DNA of 64,000 nucleotides from Salminus brasiliensis. Lineage: Eukaryota; Chordata; Actinopteri; Characiformes; Bryconidae. A program made the translations under genes and the position numbers. Position 1 is the first letter of the stretch. Each line of letters opens with the position of its first letter. Positions 33,415 through 43,485 of this stretch are shown piece after piece. The stretch spans positions 15,967,771-16,031,770 of the forward strand of contig NC_132893.1 in assembly GCF_030463535.1 (NCBI RefSeq), given 5' to 3'. Under the pieces are notes generated by a model. It saw nothing but the letters and a program-made list of their open reading frames with translations, searched no databases and had not been told where the DNA came from.

Positions 33415-36159
33415 TTACTTGGGAACCTTTCGTGGAATTCCCGGACCAACGCAGGGTCCAGGACGTGATCGGCCGGTTCCCAGGAGCGTTCCTCTGGACC
33501 GAACCCCTCCCAGTCGAGTAGGTACTGCAAACGAGGTGGGGGTCCCCTCAATCTCCACTGGTTCCGGCGGCGTGTCCGCCGGGGTGGCCTCGTCCAGGGG
33601 TCCAGGTACCACGGGCTTGAGCCGAGACACATGAAAAACCGGGTGAACACGTGACTGTGGGGGTAGTCGGATACGATAAGCAACTTCATTGATTCTTTTT
33701 TCTATGACATAAGAACCAGAGTACTTAACTTTCAGCTTGTGAGAAGGGAGACTAGTCTGGAGGTCCTTCGTGGCCAACCAGACCCGGTCACCTGGTTGGT
33801 ATGTCGGAGTCTCCCCTCTCTTCCGGTCCGCTTGGGCCTTGTAGCATTGCAGGAACGTCTGGATGTGCTGGTGGGCTCCGGTCCAGACCGCTTCACTGCG
33901 ACGCATCCAAGCATCCACTGCTGGGACTTGGGTCTCCGTGGCAGTCCAGGGGGCCAGCGGAGGCTGGTAGCCTAGGTAACACTGGTATGGGGTCAGGCCA
34001 GTGGTTGCGCACCTCAGTGAGTTCTGGGCCATCTCGGCCCAGACCAGATACCGGGACCAGTCGCTGGGGTAGTCATGACAGTACAGCCGTAGGAACTTCC
34101 CCAGCTCCTGGTTAGTGCGCTCGCACTGGCCGTTAGACTGGGGGTGATAACCCGAGGACAGGCTTACACTCACCCCCAGGTGTTCACAGAAGGCACCCCA
34201 TACCTTAGACGTGAACTGGGCCCCCCGGTCAGATACTATGTCCTCCGGAATCCCGAAATTCCAGAGGACGTGGTCTACCAAGGCTTGAGCGGTCTGCATT
34301 GCTGAGGGCAATGCAGAGAATGGTATGAACCTAACCCCTCGTGAGAAACGGTCCACTACCGTCATCACCACTGTGTGCCCCTCAGACTTAGGCAGGTCAG
34401 TAATGAAGTCAACAGCCAGGTGAGACCACGGATGTTCAGGAACGGGTAGCGGCATGAGCTTCCCCGACGGGAGCGTCTTCGGGGTCTTACATTGAGCACA
34501 CTCACTGCATGATGCCACTACCCGATGTATATCTGCCCTCATCCCCTCCCACCAATATTTGGGAGAGAGCATATAGTACGTGCGGGCCTCACCTGGATGA
34601 CCCGATGCCGGAGAAGCGTGAGCCCAACCGATGAGCTTCTCCCGGAAAGCCCCTGGGACGTAGACCTTGTCCACAGGGCATGATGGGGGCACAGTGGTGC
34701 GTTTGAGGGCCTCGTCTATCTCTGTATCCAGGTCCCACTGAATTGCCGCGACGGTGACACCCGATGGCAGGATGGGTGCTGGAGCGGTCTCTCCCTCATC
34801 CACAGACTGGTGAATACGAGAGAGAGCGTCCGCTTTGGTGTTGCGGGAGCCCGGATGATACGAGATCGTAAATCTGAAGCTGGCGAAGAACAGGGACCAC
34901 CTGGCTTGCCAGGGGTTCAGACACCTGGCATTTCTCAAAAACTCTAGATTCTTGTGATCTGTTAATACCAGGAAGGGGTAGGCAGCACCCTCTAACCAAT
35001 GACGCCACTCTCCGAGCGCCATTTTGACTGCCAGGAGCTCCCTATCCCCTACCCCGTAATTCCGTTCGGCCCCAGTGAGCTTCTTTGAGTAGAACGCCAC
35101 CGGATGGAGTCTATCGTTCTCCCCGTGACGTTGGGAGAGAACCGCTCCTACCCCGGTGTTGGAGGCATCCACCTTGACCACGAACGGCTTACGGGGATCG
35201 GGGTGGCGCAACAGCGGGGCCGACGTGAATGCGCGTTTGAGCGCCTGGAAGGAGTCCTCCGTGGCCGACGTCCACGTGATGCGCCGGGGAGCTCCTTTGA
35301 GTAACGACGTTATCGGGGCTGCCAATCTGCTAAAATCCCGGATAAACTGCCGATAAAAATTAGCGAAACCTAGGAACCGCTGGACCTCCTTCACGGAGCC
35401 AGGTGACGGCCAGTCCAAGACTGCCTGGACTTTGGTCTGATCCATCTGAACCCCCCGCTCGCTGATAATGTACCCCAGAAAAGGGATCTCATGAACATGG
35501 AACACGCACTTCTCTAATTTAGCGAATAGCAGGTGGGCCCTAAGCCTCGCCAGGACCAGACAAACTTGACGGATGTGTGTATACAGGTCAGGGGAGTACA
35601 CTAGAATGTCGTCCAGAAAGACCACCACAAAGCGTCCGAGGTAGTCTTTCAGGACGTCATTTATGAAAGCCTGGAAGACGGCGGGGGCATTAGCTAATCC
35701 ATATGACATAACCCGGTACTGGAAATGCCCCCTGGTGGTCATGAATGCCATCTTCCATTCGTCCCCCTCCCTGATACGCACCAGGTTGTACGCACTGCGG
35801 AGATCCAATTTCGTGAATATCCGGGCTCCCCGCAGCTGCTGAAGAGCGGAAGGCACCAACGGCATAGGAAACGGGTACCTATTGGTGATTGCGTTGAGTG
35901 CCCGATAATCTATACATGGCCTTAACCCACCCCCCTTCTTCCTGATGAAAAAAAACCCCGAAGCCACCGGAGACTTGGACGGAGTGATGTATCCCTGAGC
36001 TAAAGCCTCTGAAATGTAGTCCTCCATTGCCCTCTCTTCCTTCCCCGTAAGGGGGTAGATCCTGGCTTTAGGTAAAGTGGCCCCTTCAACCAGATCTATG
36101 GCGCAGTCGTAAGGGCGATGGGGGGGGAAGTTTAGCGGCACTGGACTTACTGAACACAT
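33415..36159 (-). pseudogene. pol of Gypsy B: RT, RNase H, integrase
   Basis: An unbroken 914-codon frame. In order it holds RT (about residues 20-230: PVASGFFFIRKKGGGLRPCI, then YPFPMPLV, KLDLRSAYN, YRVMSYGLANAPAVFQ, VVVFLDDILVYS with the FLDD catalytic box) and RNase H (about 300-430: KPFVVKVDASNTGVGAVLSQ, LTDHKNLEFL). It continues with the integrase zinc finger (HASPASGHPGEART...CSECAQCK) and core (LAVDFITDLPKS, SDRGAQFTSK, PQSNGQCERTNQELG), then the [12 protein letters not shown] linker. The tail past about residue 870 is in the wrong frame: the chromodomain is read in another frame. The start shown is only the first Met after the protease frame ends. The frame is unusually well preserved for an element broken elsewhere. 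Confidence 0.92.
33430..33570 (-). pseudogene. chromodomain of Gypsy B, out of frame
   Basis: The frame that overlaps the pol end reads [20 protein letters not shown], then [15 protein letters not shown], a chromodomain of the type that steers chromovirus integration to marked chromatin. It is separated from integrase by a frame change near 33570. The same frame runs on as a basic Arg/Pro-rich tail towards the LTR. Confidence 0.85.
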
Positions 36160-36790
36160 CTCGCATATCGTTATACTCCAGTGGCAGGACTACCGTGTTT
36201 TCGGGCTCAGGGCTCTCTATGGAGGTAGACATGACCCTTAGGGGGGCTAGGGTAAGGCACTTGTCACGGCAATAAGGGGACCAGGATACAATCTCCCGTT
36301 CAGGCCAGGAGATATGAGGGTTATGCTGGCTTAACCAGGGCAGACCTAGTATCATCTCATGCTCGGAGACAGGTAGAACCAGCAGGGACGCCACTTCCTG
36401 GTGGAGGAAGCTCACAGCGAGACGAAATCCCTCAGTACGGTGAGTGATGGGCCGAAGACCCATGGGCTGTCCGTCCAGGGCGGTGATGCGGAGGGGCTTC
36501 GGGAGCAGCACGGTCGGGATCCGCAGATGCTGCGCGATGTCAGCTCGCAGGAAGCTGCCCTCCGCTCCACAGTTGATCAGTGCTGAAACGACAAGAGACT
36601 GGCTCTGGTAGGAAACCCTGACTGGCAACGTGATCGACCGGGAAACGAGTCCCTGGACGGGCAGACTCACCGCACTGGCGCGAGGGGTCCCTTCCTCGCG
36701 CTCCTCAGTGAATAGGCAGGATTTCAATGGGAGTCGTCGAGGACAGGCCTTCCTTCCGTGCCCCACAGTAGTAGCAGAGTCCCTCTCGGC
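36086..36790 (-). pseudogene. protease region of Gypsy B
   Basis: A frame with retropepsin-like sequence: SALINCGAEGSFLRADIAQH, LRITALDGQPMG, LLVLPVSEHEMILGLPWL. The usual catalytic triplet Asp-Ser/Thr-Gly reads Asn-Cys-Gly here, so the active Asp is lost. The frame is shifted relative to gag (near the zinc knuckle) and to RT (near 36120). Confidence 0.8.
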
Positions 36791-37704
36791 TCCGTCTACT
36801 GCGTTCTTCCTGTGTAAGGCCCCGGGAACCCACTTCCATGGGCTCGCAGGTCGTTCCTGCCGACGACGTCGGGGCAGTTCGCCCCTCTGAACCAGCGAGT
36901 AGGTCTCCACTCTGGACAGCCGGACCGGTCTGCCTTCCCGGCCTGGCTGCTGAACCCCCAGCTTTCGGGAACCTGGGGTTAGTAGGAGGACCAAGAAGCT
37001 GGTCTAACCTAATAGCGAGCGCGATAAGCTCGTCAAGCTCAAGCGACTCACCCCGGCATGCCATCTCCCGCTGCAGACGTGGATTAAGTCCGTTGTGGAA
37101 CAGTGCCACCAAGGCCGGCTGGTTCCATCCGCTACCAGCGGCTAGTGTTCGGAACTCCAGCGCATACTGGGCTGCCGGCTTGGAGCCCTGCTCCATCCGC
37201 AGCAGGAGATCGCCCTTAGTGAGCCCCTCTCGGGGGTGTTGGAACACTGCCTTGAACTGCTTCAAATAGTCCAAGAAGGGCTTCTCACTGAGGTCCTCCC
37301 AGGTGGCTGTGGCCCAGTCCAGAGCTTTTCCAGCGAGTCAGGATACGAGAAAGGCAATCTTCGCCTGGTCAGTGCCGGTTGGGTGATTATTAAAGAAAAC
37401 CGCACGCTGTAGCAAGAACCCCTCACAAAGCTCTGGATCGCCATGGTACGTATCCGGTCTTCCAACCGGATACAGGCTAGGGGAAGTCGTGACAGGGCTG
37501 GGAGGACTAGGGGGCTCCAACGAAGTCTGAACCAGATTCGTGAGCCCCTGGATGCCACCCACTAGTTGGGCGACTTGTTGCTGCTGATCAGCCTGTTGCT
37601 GCACCAGGCGACCAACCGTCTCTGACACACTCTGTAACGTGTGTTGCTGCTGCCCCAGGAATTGACCCTGGGCGCAAACAGCCTGACCCAAGGCCTCCAT
37701 CCCC
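36705..37704 (-). pseudogene. gag of Gypsy B, one stop, cut zinc knuckle
   Basis: A Gln-rich N-terminal helix (LGQQQHTLQSVSETVGRLV), YHGDPELCEGF, then an in-frame TGA at 37338-37340 where Gypsy A has Arg. The same frame goes on with LAGKALDW, FLDYLKQFKAVFQHP, YALEFRTLAA and LDELIALAIRLDQL. Near 36780 the nucleic-acid-binding zinc knuckle begins (CYYCG) but its GH and last Cys appear only in the neighbouring frame. So the gag has one nonsense change and one frameshift. Confidence 0.85.
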
Positions 37705-37787
37705 ACATTAACAAATAGTTCATTATTTCCTGTGAGCCGCGGCCCGGGACCGCCTCTGGGGTGGGCGCGGCGGGCGCGGGCGTAACA
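37705..37787 (-). repeat. 5' LTR stub of Gypsy B
   Basis: Repeats the first about 83 bases of the 3' LTR (TGTTACGCCCGC...TTAATGT) and then passes directly into gag. About 850 bases of LTR plus the primer-binding region are gone, while the outer border and the target duplication are intact. Confidence 0.88.
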
Positions 37788-37792
37788 GGTTT

Positions 37793-38247
37793 ATACATGT
37801 AGCCAGTAAGGTATTTAACCAGAACTTTATTTTCTAATTCCATATACTTCATAGAAACCATTTACCTTTCCTGTTGGTCCCCAATATTTACCAATATTTT
37901 CCTGATGGAGTGATATCAAACTGTAAGGATCTTAATGTTTTAACAGATAACCTGTCTTATGTATCTTATCGTTAATAGGACCTAAAGGTGTTCCTCAGGA
38001 AATTAATGGTCTGTTATGGTAGCCATTAATCTAACTTCCAGAGGTGGGTGGATGTTATGGCAAAAAAACTCAAACTCTGATGATGGCAAACATGAATTTT
38101 TAGATTTTTTTTTAATCATATTCTTCAGAATCCCATTCTGTTGGCAAAACCCTTGTTTGTTCTATAAGAAAATGTTTTCTTTATTGATACGTTTATTTTG
38201 GTTCATCATTATCTAAAGAAACTTTAAGATGTCATTTTGACAGAGGT
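37793..38247. other. no feature recognised
   Basis: AT-rich spacer between Gypsy B and the inverted-repeat structure. Confidence 0.45.
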
Positions 38248-39841
38248 AACCAAGTTTGTGCCAAAAGTATCCTGGTATTTGATGCAACTAATCTTTACTT
38301 CTGACAGCAAAGGAGACTCAACATATTAAAGATTATCAACCCTATTTTAGTGTTTCTTTTTGGCATATGAATCCCTCTGTTTACAACAAACATAATTGCA
38401 ATGAATGTGGTCCATGGTCCATTCCAGGCCATCAAACCAAAGCATTGATCTGCTTTTTATTCTTGAAACTTCTGAATGGGCTTCATGTAACTCTTCAGTT
38501 ACTTGAGCACATTGAATCCTAGCAGAGGCCACTGCACAAACCCTTTAAGGGCTTGTGGTATGTAAAAATAGTGAAAGTCGTCTTTACAGGTACTAGTGAA
38601 AACGCTTCACTAAAAAGACTACTGCTAGCCTTTCTTTCTCAAGCTGTGAGTAGTCCCTTTCTGCTGGCGTGAGTGTATGAGAACTACCCCAACACCACAT
38701 AACGACGCATTACAAGAGAGGATAATGCTTATGACTGGGTCGAAGTGCACCAGATTGTTTTTCGCCTGCAGGAAAGTTGTAGGAGATCCATTTTGTTGGA
38801 CTGGAACACCCCAAGCACCAAGCAGTTGTTTTTTAATAGGCTTTTGTGGGTGTATATGTCTTACCCATATAGTCCCCACTTATCTGCACTCTTTATCATA
38901 TCATCCTCTTTCATAACTGGTAGTATTGGGGCTGCTCTGCTCTGCTCTGTGAGAACTCCTCAGGTTCAATGTTACCTAATGTCTGGTGTTCCACCACCTT
39001 GACTTTTAATGGCACTGTCCATGGTTTGAAAAAGCAAGGTTGCATCCGGGCATCTATACACATAGTCTCGTTGTTGTGCCATGGAGGGTTCCCAGCTCCT
39101 CTTAAAAACACGTTTGAATATTTTGCTAGCATATGTCTGACAGCTGAAAAATGCTGATTTTTTAAGCAGGTCAAGGCCCATTAAACGTCCCCCTCTACCA
39201 CCAGCAGTTTTTCTCTTGATTCCCTGGCTTTGGTAAACTATGCTAACCTCTTAACAATGCTATCCCTTAAAGCTCTCTTGCAAGCATCAGAGCAAGATTT
39301 ATGAGCTAAGCCTTAAAGAAACCAACAATCACTTTAAAGGAGCTATAGAGTTTAGTGCCTGAGACTGACAATGGAGTAAAGTTGCAGCAGTCTGCATTCT
39401 TAAGAGATCTGCATGTTAGGCTTACACCACAAATAGCATTATATAATGCTGTGTGTGGTGCAAGTCTAATACTGTCCATTCTTCAATAAACTCCCTGCCA
39501 ACTTTACACCTCAATTCATTTGATTATTCTGCAGTTCTATTTGACAATTCTAGTGCAAATGCAAGATAAGGGGTTGGATACCTTGTCTGGGGGAATGCCA
39601 GGGGATATTTTATTTATATAAGAAGCAGATAGGAAGATGGATTGAAGGACTGCTTTTATCTTTGGATCAGTCTATATAAAACCACATTTAATGCAATTAT
39701 GTTTGTAAACAGAAGGATTCATATGCCAAAAAGTGACACTAAAATATGGTTGAGAAATGTTAATATGTTGAGGCTCCTTTGCTGTCAGAGGTAAAAATCA
39801 GTTGCATCAAATACCAGGATGTGTTTGGCACAAACTTGGTT
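38248..39841. mobile_element. inverted-repeat-bounded segment with Gypsy fragment
   Basis: The arm 38248-38411 (starting AACCAAGTTTGTGCCAAA) is repeated in reverse complement at 39680-39841, about 163 bases each and clearly homologous along their full length with small differences. Between the arms lies a rearranged Gypsy pol fragment (38625-39181). Flanking DNA outside the arms does not match. It may be a foldback-type element or an inverted duplication. No transposase of its own was seen. Confidence 0.6.
38625..39181 (-). pseudogene. Gypsy pol fragment, rearranged
   Basis: Two minus-strand pieces. At 39174-38911, LAKYSNVFLRGAGNPPWHNN, CFFKPWTVPLKVK and NIEPEEFSQSR match the stretch just before RT in a K02A2.6-type Gypsy polyprotein. 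At 38879-38625, LVHFDPVISIILSCNASLCG and VGVVLIHSR match the RT-RNase H boundary. The RT core between them is deleted and frames are broken. It is not closely related to Gypsy B. Confidence 0.68.
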
Positions 39842-40444
39842 GTGTGGAACGCAATTTCTGTATATACTAAAGCATAATTATTGTAAAATATTGTTAAATA
39901 AATGCGGAGCGTACAAAAGTAATGGCTTGTATAATGTTACTTTCTTCTTGTAAAGGATTTGTTCACTTACTTTTTAGTTTAACTCTTTTGCATAAAACTA
40001 TACATTGGTTGGTGAATTTAGAAGAAATGAGGGAGCACCACACGGCAAAAACAAAGGGCTAAAAAGGTCTCACAATTGAAAATCTCAGAGAGATGTGTCA
40101 GAATACATAGGTTGTTACATCTAGTGTCTTTTTGTCTGTGGTGTGTTCTGTCTCTGTCCCTCTTTCCTTGCGTATGATTGGCTGGCCTGATGTGGGGGAC
40201 TGCTTTAAAGGTATTGTAGTTGACTGTGTTTTGGCTCCTTATAATAAGGCAACTGTGTTGCTCATCAGAGCCGTTTACTAAGATGATTCAGTCATCCCGT
40301 TTTCAGCCTGCAACCACAGCCCACTTTAGTCCATTCAGTCACAACCTGCCCAGTGACTTTGTGTCTCCTCACGGGGTTTGGCAAAGTATTGTCGCCTATT
40401 CTCTTTTTTCCAAATACTACCTAAAAGACTGAAAGAATTGTTGC
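39842..40444. other. no feature recognised
   Basis: A 70-codon frame at 40220-40432 shows no domain. Confidence 0.4.
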
Positions 40445-40800
40445 TATGTGGTAGTTTTATTGATGAATGGGAACTTCAGTCCAGTAATGTAGTCTTAGAC
40501 CGGAAGCTGGTGATGAATCTGGAATTCTAAAAGTGTCCGTGTCCACCTGTGGTGAAATATAAATGACACTGACACTGAGTAAATTCCAGAACAGGTGGAA
40601 AGGATGACTTTTGATCATCAGAAGCTCCATGCTGGGTGTGCGGGAGCATGTGAGAGGAATAAAGTGATCAGACACACTACACTACCCTTTGACTTCCCCA
40701 ACTGTCCTGTCCTGTCCATGTGGTAAGCCAAGAAGGAATTGGCCAGCTGCATGGCGTGATACAACACTGCTGGGCTCAACCATTCCTCAATGATGCAGGA
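40445..40800 (-). mobile_element. LINE endonuclease relic
   Basis: On the minus strand, MDRTGQLGKSKGSVVCL, then a piece reading ELLMIKSHPFHLFW and VSVIYISPQVDTDT. This follows the AP-endonuclease part of fish LINE ORF2 (family pattern: DRTxxLSGKxxGGGVC ... CRPFYLPREF ... VYIPPQA). Key residues are substituted and frames broken. Confidence 0.55.
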
Positions 40801-40951
40801 AAGTCCGTAATGTACGTCTGAAACTTCATTTTAATCTATTTCTGATCTATTTCTTAATCTATTTCTGATCACTTTACCACTTTCTGTGTTCTCCCTTAGA
40901 ATCACAATCCACCAGCTTGGATTCAGAATTAAGAAAACATTAATAGGTGAA

Positions 40952-41030
40952 ATCAGGGGTGTTCAATCTTATTTGCAAACAGCTAAATGTGGCAGCAGGT
41001 TTTCATTCTAGCTTGTTTGGAATGGCAACC
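40952..41030 (+). repeat. end fragment of a common fish DNA repeat
   Basis: CAGGGGTGTTCAATCTTATTTGC, then GCAGGTTTTCATTCTAGC, resembles the terminal part of an abundant teleost repeat (CAGGGGTGTCCAATCTTATC group). No partner end was found. Confidence 0.45.
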
Positions 41031-42014
41031 CTCAGCCATTGTGAACAATATTGGAGGTAGCACTCCTTATAGCACATTCTTATACTGTAGTAAATAGGTA
41101 ATGGTAACACTATGGTAATAAATTGTTCATATATTAAACTTAAATGTTAATTGCCTTATTGTCACTAAATCATATATAAGCAATTGTAATGGTAATACTA
41201 CATATTAAAAGTACATAAAATATTAATATCATATTACACAAGTTAGTACCCCAAAAACTAAAGGTTCTGCTGAAATGCTCACTAGAACTGTTTCCACATG
41301 GTTTCTTAACTCTTACATCTTTAAATAGCCAGATACAGCATGACATGCAAACAGTAATAACAAAGGAAAATACTTCTTTCCATATTGGGTCTGTGTTATT
41401 GCATCTCATAATTGATAATGTCAATTCTTTAGTTCTGTAAAGTAATGGACCATAGACAGTATCTATACAGGGTACATCACACTCTGGAAGGTGGCAGGTG
41501 CACTGCCGTTCAACCTCAAGGCCCCTTTAGAGAGTGATGGGTTCTGAGGAATCCATCATAGGCAACAAACCTCTTGCCTTGTAGCAACTTGTAGTCTTCT
41601 CTCTGCACTACCCTGTAAAACTACATGGGGACCTCTTGTTTATGTATATTTTGTGTAAATATATATTGAAAATGTATTTATGGATATAAGTGACATCCTT
41701 CTCACCACAATGATATCCTTGTTATCATATATTAGAATAGGCTTTATGATGTTTGAGTCTTGCTAGTCACATCTTCAAAATGAGCTGCATTTCCTAATGA
41801 GGTTATCAGCTCTTGTTTTTCTTGTTTCTTATAAACTGTGGGGAATCTGCAGCTGTGACCATTTTCACACTTCAAATAAAATGAGGGATAAAGTATGTGG
41901 ATTTTACTGTGAAACAATTTAATAACGTAGCTACTGGTTCAAGAACTGAATTACTATGACATCATCCAGTTGTCAGCTGGAATCTCAGTGGGGCTTTAGC
42001 ACATTCTATCAGTC
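41031..42014. other. upstream region of OR4
   Basis: AT-rich, with no gene. The region just before the TATA box at 42015 is the likely receptor promoter. Confidence 0.4.
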
Positions 42015-42020
42015 TATAAA
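42015..42020 (+). promoter_or_regulatory. TATA box candidate for OR4
   Basis: TCTATAAAAGAG, followed by a purine-rich leader (about 42045-42076) that ends at a donor (AGAGAG/GTAGGC at 42076/42077). It matches the layout upstream of OR1. Confidence 0.5.
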
Positions 42021-42076
42021 AGAGAGTGGTGAGGCTGAGAGTAATGAGAGTTTCAGAGAGTCATTTAGAGAGAGAG

Positions 42077-42497
42077 GTAGGCTTGTTGCTTCCTCTTTAC
42101 ATATAAAATAAACACATATAGAACTTATCTAGACCTTTCTTTAGTAAACTGTACTAACTGTATTTGCAATGTGCATCGGCAAAACAAATGTAGTCACCTG
42201 TTCTTAAATAGTGGTCACTAAGTTAGTCTAGTTGCTTTTAGATGTGTAACTATAACTTTTTCCCTTGCAGCTCTGAGGCAGCTCATCCAATATTTGAATT
42301 ATTAACTTTAACTTATTAACTTATTTTTTTTTATTATAAATATTTTATTTATTTAATTTATAAGTCTGTAGTCATCATTTTGTTCAGTTTATAGCAATTA
42401 AACACGTTATAAACACGTTTAAACACGTTATAATCAAACAATGAATCCCCCCCCAAAAAAATGTTGTGAATTTTACTTGTCTTTTTTATGTTTTTAG
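42077..42497 (+). other. candidate leader intron of OR4
   Basis: The donor GTAGGC is at 42077. The acceptor TTTTTATGTTTTTAG ends at 42497, one base before the ATG. It contains a T-rich region near 42320-42360. Inferred from splice signals and from agreement with OR1. Confidence 0.5.
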
Positions 42498-42498
42498 T

Positions 42499-43485
42499 AT
42501 GTCAGAGAACAACCAGACGATCCCCACTGTTGTAACAGAGTTTTTCATTGTGGGTTTCCCAGGACTTCAACCAGAATACAACAGCCTCGTGGCTGCCTTT
42601 TTCCTCAGTGTCTATGTTACTGTATTGGCAGGTAATTGTGCCTTTATGATGCTGTTTGCATTTGAAACAAGCCTCCATAAGCCCATGTACATCATTATGT
42701 TGAATTTGGCTGTGTCTGATGTAGGATTCTGTACTGTAGCCCTCCCTAAGCTGATCTCTCGCTACTGGTTCAACAATGGCTCCATTTCTTTCCAGCTCTG
42801 TCTGATGCAGAGGGTATTCATTCACTATTTTGGTACATTGAATTCTCTTATTATGATGATAATGGCTCTAGATCGTTATCTGGCTATCTGCTTTCCACTC
42901 AGATACCCTGTACTGATGACCAACCAAATCATGGGCCTCTTGTCAGGGTTTTCCTGGGTGTCAGCCTTCATATCCCCTAGTATTTCTGCTTCAATGACTG
43001 CACAAATGCCTTTCTGTGGGCCCAATCAGATCATTAATTGCTTTTGTGATACCATGTCTATGAATAATCTCGCCTGCACTGATATCCGAGCTGCTTATCA
43101 AGTACAGTTCTCATTAGCCATGTTTGTTCTCATTGTACCGTTCTCCTTTATCATTTTCTCCTACGTGTGCATTGTGGTTACTGTAATTAAGATTGCAAAC
43201 ATTCAAGGCAGAATGAGAGCCTTTTCCACTTGTACAACACAGTTGTGCCTCATTAGCCTTTATTACACACCTCGCTTCTTTGTCTATGCAACTCCTTACA
43301 TACCCAACTTAAAAATGACAGTTGATCAGAGACTGGTATTTTCTATGTTCTATTTGCTGATGCCACCACTAGTTAACCCGCTCATATACTGCTTTAGAAC
43401 CAAAGACATACAACGGCTGTTTAGGAAATGCTTACAGGACAGAAGGATGAGTCAAAAAGTCAATGTTGTATTTTTTCCTAAATGA
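42499..43485 (+). CDS. odorant receptor OR4, intact
   Basis: A 328-residue seven-transmembrane odorant receptor. It has an N-terminal NQT site, GFPGLQPEYNSLV, VLAGNCAFMM in TM1, PMYIIMLNLAVSDVG in TM2, ISRYWFNNG, MALDRYLAICFPLRYP after TM3, a Cys-containing second extracellular loop (FCGPNQIINCFCDTMSM), RAFSTCTTQL at TM6, PPLVNPLIYCFRTKDI in TM7 and a basic C-terminal tail. The start is the Met one base after a splice acceptor; 11 further upstream codons are open and would lie in the intron. It is closest to OR3 and OR1. No defect was seen. Confidence 0.94.
   Translation: MSENNQTIPTVVTEFFIVGFPGLQPEYNSLVAAFFLSVYVTVLAGNCAFMMLFAFETSLHKPMYIIMLNLAVSDVGFCTVALPKLISRYWFNNGSISFQLCLMQRVFIHYFGTLNSLIMMIMALDRYLAICFPLRYPVLMTNQIMGLLSGFSWVSAFISPSISASMTAQMPFCGPNQIINCFCDTMSMNNLACTDIRAAYQVQFSLAMFVLIVPFSFIIFSYVCIVVTVIKIANIQGRMRAFSTCTTQLCLISLYYTPRFFVYATPYIPNLKMTVDQRLVFSMFYLLMPPLVNPLIYCFRTKDIQRLFRKCLQDRRMSQKVNVVFFPK

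Larger units (their letters stand above)
32280..37787 (-). mobile_element. chromodomain Ty3/Gypsy element B
   Basis: A 5.5-kb LTR retrotransposon on the minus strand, bounded by TG...CA ends and the 5-base direct duplication GGTTT at 32275-32279 and 37788-37792. In element order: 5' LTR stub (37787-37705), gag (37704-36705), protease region (about 36700-36160), RT-RNase H-integrase (36159-33415), chromodomain (about 33570-33430, shifted frame), a C-rich polypurine-type tract (33217-33230) and a full 3' LTR (33216-32280). Most of the 5' LTR and the primer site are missing. Gag, protease and chromodomain are each damaged, so the copy is inactive although its central pol frame is unbroken. It belongs with fish chromoviruses. 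Confidence 0.93.

Noticed and set aside
42502-42825. Minus-strand frame opposite OR4 (and 27605-27928 opposite OR3)
   Set aside because: Antisense shadows of conserved receptor code; both occur at the same place because the receptors are related.
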